From: Sapria himalayana
Taxonomy: Eukaryota > Streptophyta > Magnoliopsida > Malpighiales > Rafflesiaceae
Direction: 5' to 3'
Length of the DNA stretch: 64,000 nt
Assembly: GCA_029783825.1 (NCBI GenBank)
Contig: JAREIK010000353.1
Location: forward strand, 183,676 to 247,675
Part shown: piece by piece, positions 1 through 11,272 of the stretch
How positions within the stretch are numbered: position 1 is the stretch's first letter
How the letters are laid out: each line of letters starts with the position of its first letter
Notes under the pieces: generated by a model
Told to the model about the DNA's origin: nothing
Databases searched by the model: none
The model's input: only the letters and a program-made list of their open reading frames with translations
Translations under genes and position numbers: made by a program

Positions 1-960
1 AGTCGCATATTAAAGATCCAATTTCACTTCTGCCATGTGCTTTGCATGTATTTACATAACTTTTCTTCTTGTTTGAATTCTCACCCGATTTGATTTTAAT
101 CACTCATGTTTCAGTTTCCCAACGAAAACCATTTATCGTGATTATCAGCCTGATAACTATGAATTCCAAATGTGAACTCAATACCCAAAATTAGGAGAAA
201 ACACAAAGTATAGGCTTCTTGTTGAATGCCTCATTCCAAAATACACTAGAAAAGAAATTTTCATAGACTTGCAAGTAAAAGTCTAACTTGACATTCCCAT
301 CAAATGAAAACTTGATTGGAGTTTAAATGTCAAAAAATCAATTGATTTTTGGAAGCAACTTTGTGTGACATGGTAATATGAAAGATTGGATTAGTGAAGA
401 AAAATACATACATATAACTTTAAGTAATTGGCTCAAACATATTATATCATAAGTGGCATAAGTCATTTGATGGTGTTTTCTATATAAAAGATCTAGAAAT
501 AATATTATGCTTATTATTCTACTAAGTAATAAGAGAGTTATTTAAAGAATTTCAAAATTAAAAGGAAAACTTTTGATCCTTTTGTTTTCATTCAATCAAC
601 ATCATAGCATTGCATAGCTTCAAGGACAAAGATGATATGATTGGAAAATTATGTGACATGCATATTGTTTCTAGTAGGTGATTTAACATATTTTTATATC
701 ATATAATTTCAAAATGTAATATGGTTGGTCAAAATTTTAAAAGACAAAAGCATAAGATGAGATATTTTTATGTTCGTGAAATGAGACATAAGCTTCAAGG
801 TATTTAAGGCATTTGTTGTTTGGTATGGCATAAGTCATGAATTTAATAAATTTTATATTTAATAAATTTTTTATTTTTATTTTATTTTTAATTTAATACT
901 ATTTATTAATTTAATATATTTATCAAATTTTAATAAAATTTGATAATTTATTAAATAAAT
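1..960. other. AT-rich intergenic sequence, nothing recognised
   Basis: No open frame of useful length and no protein similarity that I can recognise on either strand. The last 120 bases (about 841-960) are almost pure A/T and lead into the abrupt GC-rich block at 965. Confidence 0.6.
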
Positions 961-964
961 TTTT

Positions 965-1200
965 TAACTTGTCCTTGTCTTTGCCCCTCTCTCTCGCCCT
1001 TCACCCTGCCCCTACCCCCGCCTCATCCCTCACTCCAGCCCTCGCCCCCACCCCTACCCCGGCCTTCGCTCCGTCTCTGCACTCTTTTTTTTATCCTCGC
1101 CCTCGCCCTCGCCCTCGGCCCCGGCCCCAGCCCCGGCCCCGGCCCCGGCCCCGGCCCCGGCCCTTGCCCTCGCCCCTCTTCCCTCACCCCTCTCATCTGC
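965..1200. repeat. C-rich low-complexity tract (CCCTCGC and CGGCCC units)
   Basis: A strongly strand-asymmetric tract: the plus strand is nearly all C, T and G, with runs of CGCCCT at about 1097-1120 and of CCGGCC at about 1121-1165. It is flanked by almost pure AT sequence. Open frames on both strands translate to Pro/Arg or Gly/Pro/Arg repeats and are by-products of composition. It abuts the GAGCTC-rich repeat at 1205. Confidence 0.8.
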
Positions 1201-1204
1201 TCCA

Positions 1205-1430
1205 CAAAAAGCTTGATGGAGCTCCATAGAGCTCTAATGAGCTCCATCGTGGAGCTTGATGCAGCTCGCTAAAGCTCGACGAGTTCAATGGAGCTCGCGT
1301 GGATCTTCATCGAGCTCCATGATGGAGCCTTGTAGAGCTCTAGCGAGCTCCATCGTGGAGCTCGATGGATCTCCAGGAGCTTCGTTGAGCTCAATGGAGT
1401 TCCTTCGAGCTTCGTTGAGCTTTGCATTTT
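1205..1430. repeat. GAGCTC-rich degenerate repeat
   Basis: A 225-bp block built from variations of the palindrome GAGCTC and the motif GAGCTCCATCGTGGAGCT. A longer unit is visible: the stretch starting AGAGCTCTAATGAGCTCC near 1227 recurs as AGAGCTCTAGCGAGCTCC near 1335, a period of about 108 bp. Both strands stay open in some frames because of the repeat, not because of coding. It is followed by TGAGGCATTTTATGAATGCCTC (two halves around 1441-1462), a short inverted repeat. Confidence 0.75.
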
Positions 1431-1479
1431 TTTTAATGTCTTGAGGCATTTTATGAATGCCTCGCCTTGAGATACACGT

Positions 1480-2494
1480 CAATGCATTAAAAAAATATCT
1501 TTAAAAACACTGTATTTAGGTAATAATGAGTCATTTAAATTATCATATTTGTATAATCAAATAAAAAAAATCATATTGAGTGTATAATTTTTTCACATAG
1601 TGTGGGGTTTGAGAGAGGTTAAAACGTAGATAATTTTATTCTTAAAAAAATATAGAAGTTATGTCTGATGACTCTCAAATTTGATATATATCATATTTAG
1701 ATGCATGCATTTGTTATGGAATCAATGCACAACCTCTATGCATGCATACTCAAATATGTTAGTTATATACTTGATCGATTGATGTAATTAATTTCTTTGA
1801 AGAAAATGCAACTTAAATTCTTGGAATTGGTATGAGGAGCTTGAACTTTCCATTAAAAATGATCTAAATCCATTGCTACCATTGCAATAACAATCATATT
1901 AATGATGAGGGATAATGATTGTACATAATACACAAGACTCCTCTTTTAGTACGAAATTTGGTCGATATTAATATTTCTTTTGTGTTATACCACTACTATC
2001 ATGGCGAGGGATTGGGGCAATTGATCTGAGAGGTTGTGAGAGGTTATTTTGAATTAGGGAATGTCTCCTCTTCTTAAGGCTAAGCAAATTGATTTGAGAG
2101 AGTGGAATGAGGCTCAATCACAAAAGGACTAGCATCAATGCTTACTTCACTAAGACATTTGGCCCCTCTTTTACATATGAAATTAATATAAATAAGGGAT
2201 TTCTAGGATAGACTAGGTTTTTGTTTTGTCATCTTCACTCACTTGATACAAAATATGTTGCTAATGCAGACATAGTGGAAAAAGACGAATCATTATCAGT
2301 AGATATAGTGAGTTGGTGTTGGTTAGGTTACCAAGCAACTTTTAAAGTTGGTAGCTCTAGCGTAGAAGCAAGAGGGGAAAGCAAAAATGTAGAAGAAGAT
2401 CAATGCAAAATTGCCTATTTTTAATGAATTGGGAATGTTAGGTACATAGTAAGGCACACATACCTTCCTCATCCTTGGTTTATTAGCCAACTAA
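1480..2494. other. Unrecognised sequence; contains one copy of a dispersed repeat
   Basis: No gene recognised. About 1800-1960 is clearly related to about 21725-21885 (shared words include AATGCAACTTAAAT, TTGGTATGAGGA and CCATTGCT, in the same order and orientation), so both belong to a dispersed repeat whose type I cannot name. A short open frame at 2221-2424 has no recognisable features. Confidence 0.5.
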
Positions 2495-3371
2495 GAGCAT
2501 CTCCAACAATGCTCTCTAAAATAGCTACTTAAAAAATATTATAATATTATATTATCTAATTTAGCTACTCAATTTTTTAAGTTAACTCTAACAATACTAT
2601 CTATTTTAGCTAATAACTTCAACTAACTATAACTAATTTAAAAAAAGATTAAAAATAATATATAAAATACCATATCATCACCATAATGCCATATTAATTA
2701 AATTCAAAAATTTTTAAATTTGAAATTTTAGACACTAATTTTTAAATGATCATAATTATATTACTTGTACCATTATTTACATACAATAACACAATCACAC
2801 ACATACAAACACAATCACACATACAAGCACACACACAAACACACAAAATAATAAAGACAACTCACACACAAACACACACAGCTGATTTATAATTTTTAAA
2901 TCAAGGATAGATCCATCATTTATACTTAAAAAAACTATAAAATTATTCGAGTTGAATTGAAACTCAAATTTTTGTTTACGAAAAATATAAAGCCACGTCA
3001 TTAAAATTTTAATTTTTTTATTTTTTTAATAACGATCTTATTTACTACAATCATGAAATAAAAAATTTTAAAATTTGAACCAGTAGTTATAGTATGTTTT
3101 GTTTTTTGTGCTATACATATTTATGCAAAAAAAATATTTATTAGGTTATTTAATGTTTAGTGTACATGGTTAGGATAAATTTAAGAAAATATTTTAAAAA
3201 TAAATAAAGTGTAAATAGCTAGCAACTTTGCCCTAGCTAGAAATAGCTAGTCAAATGGTGCCAATGGGAAATAGCTAGCGTGATAACTAGTCTCTCTTGT
3301 AGACAAAATTTAAGAATCGTCTATGTAAAATAGCTAAAATAGAAGGTTTAGCTAGCCTCTTGGAGATGCTC
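2495..3371. mobile_element. Tourist-like (PIF/Harbinger-type) MITE with TAA target duplication
   Basis: The left end reads GAGCATCTCCAACA and the right end is its complement, reading ..TTGGAGATGCTC, so at least 11-12 bp of the inverted repeats match. The element is flanked on both sides by TAA (2492-2494 and 3372-3374), the usual 3-bp target duplication of Tourist/Harbinger MITEs, and the GAGCATCTCCAAC terminus is common among such plant elements. The 877-bp interior is AT-rich, has repeated TAGCT words near both ends and a CA/AC microsatellite at about 2790-2880. It encodes no protein. Confidence 0.8.
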
Positions 3372-3547
3372 TAAGATGAGGGAAAAAGATGAAATGAAAA
3401 TAGAACTCTTAGTTCATGGATTATCTTGTAGGGGGGAACCTTCCAACTCTGCCTAGACTAGCCCCATGACCTTTATTCATAATTGGTGAAGACGAAACCT
3501 CAAACTAATCTTCCATGTATCAAATACCTTACTTTCTCATTTGACCC

Positions 3548-4388
3548 AGCTTAAATAGCTCATTCCTAAACAGAAAGGGGAGCTAGCTTTCTCTAATTAT
3601 CTTTTCTCAGATAATAGCATATGTTATATAATAAGTAGGCAGAGAATGCAAGTTTAATATTAAAAGTAATTTGTTGAGTGATTGATTCTCATGAATAGCT
3701 TGAGTTCTTGTATTTCCAGTTCATTCTTTAACTTGAATGACTTGAATGGAAGCAGATAAGTTCTAACATGTGAATTGAATTGATGAACTCCCTAATTGTT
3801 AGTTCAATTAGCTTAAAGGGAGAGAATCTAGAAGGAAAATTATTGGTTGTAATCGAATTCAATAGTAATGGATGACTTAAATGAGAAATTTGCCTAAAGA
3901 GATATTGTTGGGTATACTCTTTGTCTGGGTACCTGTACCCAACTTAAATAGCTCTTTCATAAACAAAAAGGGGAGCTAGCTTTCTCTAACAATCTTTTCT
4001 CAGATAATAGCATATATTATATAATTAGGCAGAGAATGCAAGCTTAATATTGAAAGTTATTTGTTGAGTGGTTGATTCTCATGAATAATTAGAGTTCTTG
4101 CTTTTCTAGTTCATTCTTTAACTTGAATGACGTGAATGGAAGTAGATAAATTCAAATTTGTGAATCAAATTGATTTATTCTCTAATTGTTAGTGTTAGTT
4201 CAATTAGCTTAAAGAGACAAAGAATCAAGAAGGAATGTTACTAGTTGTAATCAAACTCAATGGTAATGGATGACTTAAAAGATAAAGTCGCCTTATGAAA
4301 TATTGTTGGTTATACTCCTTGTCTGGGTACCCAACTTAAATAGCTCATTCCTAAACAGAAAGAGGAGCTAGCTTACTCTATAGACAGT
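3548..4388. repeat. Tandem repeat of about 392 bp, 2.1 copies
   Basis: The segment beginning TTAAATAGCTCATTCC at 3551 recurs at 3944 (TTAAATAGCTCTTTCA) and starts a third time at 4336, giving periods of 393 and 392 bp. Units share AGGGGAGCTAGCTTTCTCTA, CAGATAATAGCATAT and GGCAGAGAATGCAAG in order. The copies are about 85-90% alike by eye. The third copy breaks off near 4388. No coding capacity was seen. Confidence 0.85.
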
Positions 4389-7100
4389 CTAGCTAGACGA
4401 AGAAAAAAAATAAATCAGGATTAGTTGCCTTTATTTTTTTGCTTGAAAGGGTCTTGAATCTCATTTTATCAAAAGTGGGCAGTCTTTCCTTCTTTTGACT
4501 GATTGTCTTATCCTCGAAAATCAAAATGATTTTGAACCATAAATTGAAAGCTTCTTTTCTGAGCCATGTTGTCCTACTATTAGAAGTAAGTTTTTCATTC
4601 TCATCTTGTCTTTGGTGACACCATTTCTCTCGTCCATCTTTGTTTATGAAAAGCAATGGCATTCAAAGGTAACTCTAATCTTCTTATTGTCTTAGAAATA
4701 CAAATGCTAACGTTTTACATCAAAAGCATTCTAAGGACACATTTGGCTCTGCATCAAAAAGCTAGTGAGAAGTGGTTTCATGTGAGGATCATCTAGAGTA
4801 ATTCCTAGGGTTTATATTCATTCGTAAAAAAGTTTCTCATTGTAGATTTCTCTTTTTAAGTAGGCAATAAGATCTTGCAAGCTAGGAACTCAGATCGATA
4901 GCAAAAACAAAAGTAATATTTTTTGTTTGTTATATGAGTTAATTATTACTTTTTTGTAGGAGGGCTTATGCTTACCCTTTATCTTTTTATTCTTAAAATG
5001 ATTGTTTGGTATAAGAGCTTGTTTGCAAGCTAAGGATGAGATAGATATTAAATTAATATATTGATGTTAATTGATTACCTGCTAGAAGTAGCCCAATTAG
5101 TACAATATGACCAACCTGAGATTGTAGAAGGAAATGAAAATTGATGGGAAGGAAATGAGAATCTTAAAAAATGTCACTTGCATGTCTATGCTTGATCTTT
5201 TGTTCTGCATGAGTGATCACTAAATGAAAAGGGTGGAAATTTCTCCAATTATGTACATTCACGCACTATCTATTATTTAAGTGCTGTCCGATCTTGATGT
5301 TTACCTGCATACCTAGGTCCTAGGCTAGTTTTTTTTTTTGACTTTTGCTTAAGCATGTTTCGAAGAAGAGTGGTAAGGTAAGTGCTTTTTGGCATGAATG
5401 AGTATGTTGAAAATTATGCTAAGACAATGGATAGTGACATCTATATAACTGACGAGAGTAAGGTGTATTCCTATTGGATGTGGAAATTATTGCTCTCATT
5501 CTTACTTGAGTATGAATCGAGTTTATTCTTCTATCCTAATTATCACGTGAATTGACGGTGCAAAATATTGATCATTTGACTGCAACGTGGTTGATTGTCT
5601 TGAAGTGCAATAGAGAGTTGCTGGAACATCAAAGTAGAGAATTGCTAGAACATTGAAGTAGGGAGTTGCTGGAACACCAAATAAGCAATGTCAAGGTTAG
5701 TTTTGTTAGAATGAATATTGAATCTAAAAGAAAAAAATGATAGATGGCAATATATTCGAAGTTGCTTGAGATGATACGTGATTTGGCCAATATTTCTATC
5801 AGAGAAGGAGGAAGTGATTTAGTACACCACATTCGGTGAAGAAAGCATATAGTGGTAGTTAGTATGAGATAATCTTAGAAAATAATATTAGTGATCTTGC
5901 TAAATCAAGTTGCTATAGGAAGACAATTTTTGAGCTTTTATCCTTCCCTAGTCTACTCTAGATTTTTATTCTCTTTAGAAATATTTATCTCATTGACTCA
6001 CTTTATTTTTAACTTAGTAAAAAATGAAGAAGAGCATTGATTATATCACCAATGTAGTTACTTTGACACATGAAGCATGGTGTCACCGACTTATCATGTG
6101 TATCTGAGATCATAGTTGATGATTTTATTGAATATCAAATATGTTGTTAGGTTTGGGTAGAAATATGTCAGTGTTCTAATAGGGAAGTGAAAGCATATTA
6201 AAGGTGATACATCTTTAGAGTTCAGGCATGCATAGCTTGTTAAATATGGGGATCTTGTTGCTAGCCTTGAACTTAATTATAAAAAAAGATGTTGGCCTTT
6301 CCTTTACAAATTTGTTGGGAACTTTATAAAAAAAAATGATGAGCATCGGGCAGAGCAAAACCAATCAGCATAGAGGCATGAGATATAGCATGATAGGTTG
6401 GGTTTAATGATAGTTTTGATTATTTAATTGCTACATTGGCTACATTACATCATGAACGAGTAGGCCCGTAATAGTGTCCTCCTTGATAAAAGTATTTTAT
6501 TTTTCTTGATTCCAATTCAATTGTATTTGCTATGAATTTGAGAATTAGTGGTTCTTGAGTTGGTGGAATATTAAATAAAAAATAGAGTCTGCTAGTATGA
6601 AATAAATATAAAAATGTCAAACAAGTCATGTCGTACCGGTATGACCTATTTCTTTATGGCTCAGTCAGGCCATATTGTTGTGCTTGGTTATGTTGGGTTG
6701 TATTGGTTTTTGGGCAGTGACACTCCAACAAGTCTCCAAGTGGGTAACTTGAGCCCTAGAAAATGAATTGAATTTGTATTTGCTTGTGCTCAAGCCTCAA
6801 TTATAATATTTTGAAATTTTAATTTATTATTTGTTTAAAATATTATATTTATTATATATATATAATTATATATAAAAATAATATAATTAAAATTGTTCAT
6901 GTGTAATATGCAACATATATTTATAGTGTATTATAAATTTAAATAAATTAAAATAAAATAAATATTTAAAAAATATTTTGATATTTGACTCAACTAAAAA
7001 ATAAAAATATTTAATTAAAAAAATAATTAATTGTAATATCAAAAGTAAAATATATACATATACATATATAACATAAGATGAAACATAATATCATAGGTGC
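4389..7100. other. Unrecognised, probably decayed repeat sequence
   Basis: No gene can be supported. At 5613-5685 a 24-bp unit (GAGAGTTGCTGGAACATC and variants) is repeated three times at 5613, 5637 and 5661. A 24-bp (8-codon) period would suit a decayed coding region, but no protein family is recognisable. Around 6610-6730 is a short stretch with words such as ATGTCAAACAAGTC, resembling ends of the hAT MITEs found elsewhere here. The block at 6830-7080 is almost pure A/T. Confidence 0.4.
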
Positions 7101-7103
7101 ATA

Positions 7104-7185
7104 ATAGAGGTGTCAAATGGGACGTGCCGGGCCGTCTTGGTCTATTTTTTTTGAGCACACCCGTGCTTTCATGCCGGGCCAAGTA
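7104..7185. mobile_element. hAT-type terminal fragment (TAGAGGTGTCAAATGG)
   Basis: The sequence TAGAGGTGTCAAATGG followed by GTGCCGGGCCG-type GC-rich subterminal repeats matches ends of other hAT elements in this window. It lies just downstream of the 3' end of the DUF659-type transposase relic on the minus strand. It could be that element's own terminus or a separate truncated MITE; I cannot decide. Confidence 0.55.
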
Positions 7186-7663
7186 CAAACATAAGAAATA
7201 TTAAAACAAAAGATTAGCATTTTCTTATGAATCAAACAAAATAGCTTTCAGTTTAGGTTCATCAAAAGAAAGATTTGTAATCTCAAAAATTCCAGTGTTT
7301 TCAATATCCATTGATTCAAAACCATCACCTCCAATGTCCCACATTTTAGATTCGCCTTCATTATGGTTTAGAGATCTCCTTGACAGAAGTCGCAGATTGT
7401 TATGGACATAAACTAAGTTTTCAGCTCTTTGTGGTGTCAACTTGTTTCTTTTCATGGAGTGAATAAAATTATAAGTACTTCAATTTCTTTTACAACATGA
7501 GGATGAACAAGGTTATCCTAATAATTTTAATGCAATAGATTGAAGCATCGGTGCAGCAGTTTCATGAACAACCCACCATTTAATAGGACTCATGTACCAC
7601 ATGTCATTGATGGAATCATTACTAGAAAAATCTTTCAAAAATGCCGAAAATATAGCATACTCG

Positions 7664-10600
7664 TAGAGGTGTCCGGCCCGGCACGAGGCACGGCACGGTT
7701 CGGCCGTGCCTGGGCCGGCCCGGCACGTTCTTAAACCGTGCTCGGGTCCGTGCCGTGCCGTGCCCGGGTTAAGATAATCTTGTGCCGTGCCTGGCCCGGC
7801 ACGCCGGCACGGGTCCATCCCGTGCCGGTTCACGCAGGCACGCGTGGCACTGGCGGCGTGTCACGCGTGCCGTGGCGTGAGTCGTGAGTCACGACTCACG
7901 TGTCACGCCATGTGACCCATCGGGCCATCCCCTGGCCTCCCCCGGTAAAAAGACCGCGGGTCGGGTCCAAACAGACCCGACCCGCTGTCTTTTCTGCCGA
8001 AACCCGATTCCCGATGCCCATAGACCCGATCCGATCAATTCCAACGGCAAAAAAAAAAATTCAAACTTGAGCGATTTTCAGCCATTGGATTCACCTCCAA
8101 CGGCTAGGGGGCAGAATCCAACGGTCCTCGTGATTCTGCCCCTTAAAAATCATAAAAAAATTCAAAAAATTAATAAAAAATTATCTTTTTTAAAAAAAAA
8201 ACTATCTTTAGCATATAAATTCTACCACCTCCCTATGACACTTATGTTTTTCAAAAACATAAAACTTCTCAATATTTTCTTTTTTCTTACATAAACCGTG
8301 CATCTCTCTCTCGGGCCTCGTGATTTTGATTTCGGCTTTGATTTTCGTGAAACTCAACTTGAGTTTTGAACATCAGAGCTTCCTGCGTTGCACCTTGCAC
8401 GTGACTGACCTCATTGCTTTTACCGGGTAATATATTTATGTTTTTTTGTACTTTCTCTCTCTAAAGCTTCTCTCTCTAGAAAAACTTACGAAAAATAAAA
8501 AATGACAAATACACCTAACACGTATTTAAATTTGGAAAATAAAAATGTTAGTGTTACACAGACGTCTGTGGCTCCTGAAACTTTGGTTTCTCCTGTCGTC
8601 TCAGCCCAAAGTTCTAAAAAACAAAAAACTAGGAGGACTTCTATAGTTTGGACACATTTTAAAATCATAACACAATTAGATGTTAGGGGTGAGGAACATG
8701 AAATGGCACAGTGTAAATATTGTATGAGACTTTTAATATGCAAGAGTACATGTGGGACTGGGCACCTCAAGAGGCATGCTGAAATATGCTCCATAAAACA
8801 TGGACCGTTAGATCCTAGGCAAACCCAACTTGGCACTACATTTTTTGAGACTGGATCGAGTTCAGTCTCAAAGTTTACTCCATTCGTATACTCTAGCAAG
8901 TTGGGTAGGGACGGCATGGCCAGGCTCATCACATTGATGGGTCTTCCGATCAGATTTTCGGAAGATCCGAGGGTAGTGCGCATCATGCAGACTTATTTTC
9001 AGCCATCCTATCGTAGGATTCCTAGGTCCACATCTAGGAGTGACATACTAAAGATATATAAGTTAGAAAAACAAAAAATAATTAAGGAATTTTTGGCATT
9101 TAGTGGAGTGGTGTCCGTGACGTCCGATATATGGACATGTCACGATGATTCTTCTTATGCATGTCTCACGAGTCATGTAGATTCTAACTGGACAATCAAT
9201 AAAAAAATATTAGGATTCACTGAGATTCTTCATCCTCATGATGGCCCGGCCATTTTTGAGTGTATGATGAAAATATTTAGGGAATATAAAATTCAAAATA
9301 AAATTTTTAGTCTCACTTTCGATAATGCTGCGAATAATAGAGTAGTGATCAATATGTTTGTTAGGAATATTAGAGACACACCATTAGGAGAGATATTTCA
9401 TGTCAGATGCATGTGTCATGTTATTAACCTGATAGTTCAAGCGGGTATGAAGGTCTGTTCCCCTGCGTTGGAAAATATACGCAATGCACTCAAGTATATT
9501 CGCACTCATCGCAGACTACAAGAATTTGGTAATCTCTGTTTGTCTGCGAATATTAAGAAGAAGAAATTCCAATCAGATGTGAGACATCGTTGGAATTACA
9601 CGTACCTAATGTTGGAATCATGTGTTGGATACGAACACGTGATACCCGACTATGTCAATAGTAAGAGTGGCGAACTTATTATTGACGACACTGACTGAGC
9701 TTCAGGAATTTCATTTATGAAATTCCTGAAGATATTTTATGACACGAAGAACATGTGTTCGTCGGTTTATACGCCCACCACTTGCATTGCACTCCGTTGC
9801 ATATGCAACATTAGTAGCATGTTTAGGAAGTATCGAGCGGACCCGACGCTTAGCCATATGGTTGCAGAGATGGAGATCAAGTACCTGAAGTACTGGTCCA
9901 CCATTCCATCTCTTTATTGCCTCGCAGCATGCATGGACCCTAGGGCTAAGGTGGAAGGGATTGAAAACACCCTGACTTTCATTTCCTCGTGCATGAACCT
10001 GGAAGAGCCACCTGAAGGGTTCATTTATGAGAAGTTAACAGACCTGTTCACATACTACGATACTAGGTATGGTGGTGGTGGTGGTGAGACTGTGAGTACG
10101 GACACTGATACCTTGTTCGGAGATGATGATTATTCCATTAACCTAGCGAGGGGGAAACGTAGGGGTGGACCTTCACATAGGAGCGAGCTGTCTCGGTACT
10201 TAAATACCGATTACTGCTCAATCCTATCACCTTCTGACAATAAGAATCTTGATTTATTACAGTGGTGGAAATCATATGAGTCCGCCTATCCCGTGCCATC
10301 TAGGATGGCACGGGATCTACTGACTCCTTCGGTGTCGAGCGTAGCATCGGAGTCTGCTTTTTCTGTTGTAGTGAACGTGATTTCGGATAGGAGATCGAGA
10401 TTACGTCCAGATATGGTTGAGGCCTTGGCATGTTTGAAGGATTGGGAGGAATCGAGATTTAGCATCAGTGATCGTGCTGAAGCTGGGACTGTGACAGACA
10501 CTGCAGTCGCATCCACATCCACTACGATGGGGGAGGAGGTGATTGCCGATGATGATGATCCATATGATACTGATCTTGATGTTGCGGCTGATGATTCTCA

Positions 10601-11272
10601 TGATATGCCGCTTGACGATTGATGCTCATCTGCTCTTTTTTTTCGATGTTTTTTTATTTATTTTATTTATGCGCTTTGTTTGTACTTTGTACCATACGTT
10701 GTGTTGAAACTTATACTTGTTTTGTTCGGACTATTGGTTTCAAAAGCATGATTGGTAATTTTTTATTTGTGTAGTTTAATTTTTTTTTAATTTTAATTTT
10801 TACTAACTTAATGTATTTATTTATTATTTTACGATTTAAATTTTATTTTAAAATTTAATAACTTTAAATTTCAATATATAATTAATAAATTATAATAATA
10901 AAAAAAGCTAAACTTAATAGAAAAAAAAATTTTTTTTTTCTAATATTTGTTTGTTTTATTTAATTTTAAATGTAATAATTTTTACAAAAAATTATATTTT
11001 TTAATTATTACTAATACTCTAAAGTCTATACAGAATCTTAATAAAAAATTAAAAAAAAAAAATTTTTTTTCGAATATGCCATTTTGGCATTTTCAGCCCG
11101 TGCTCGTGCTTGGCTCCCGGGACCCGGACCCCGGTTGAGCCGGTCCCGTGTTGCGGCTCCCGCCCCGCCCCGCCTGCCCTGCCCCTGCCGTGCGCCCGTG
11201 CCGCCTGGCCAAGCCAAGTCGTGCCCTAGCCGGCAGGGCACGGCACGGCACGGCCTTGCCGTGCCCGCCTTT
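7664..11272 (+). mobile_element. Ac-like hAT transposon, nearly full length
   Basis: The left end starts TAGAGGTGTCCGGCCCGG and continues with repeated GGCACGG/CCGTGCC subterminal motifs (7675-7870). The right end carries the inverse set (about 11095-11272, with CCGTGCC, GGCACGGCACGGCACGG) and finishes near ..GTGCCCGCCTTTA, whose complement TAAAGGCGGGCAC is a diverged version of the left end. Between them lie a leader with an ATTGGATTCACCTCCAACGG-type block (8090-8130, shared with other copies) and one transposase frame. The element interrupts a DUF659-type hAT relic on the other strand. No clean 8-bp target duplication is left, so the right border is uncertain by several bases. Confidence 0.82.
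8502..10622 (+). pseudogene. Ac-like hAT transposase, single in-frame stop
   Basis: The frame from the ATG at 8502 to the TGA at 10620-10622 spans 706 codons and is interrupted only by TGA at codon 399 (9696-9698); the downstream part stays in the same frame. A BED-type zinc finger lies at residues about 45-100 (CKYCMRLL, then H..RH..IC). The RNase-H-like core carries candidate catalytic acids D209 (TSDIWT) and D274 (LTFDNAANN), and the third, E617 (ASESAF), lies in the C-terminal hAT dimerisation region (ELSRYLNTDYCSIL to MVEALACLKDW). The tail is Asp-rich. These domains identify an Ac/Tam3-type cut-and-paste transposase. The related copy at 15.4-15.7 kb reads Trp where the stop stands (IIDDTDWAS), so the stop is a recent nonsense change. 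The motif SAFSVVVNVISDRRS differs from the common SAFSTGGR form. Confidence 0.88.

Noticed and set aside
969..1247. Open frames on both strands rich in Pro, Arg and Gly
   Set aside because: They come from the C-rich microsatellite; no start context, no domain, and both strands are open at once.
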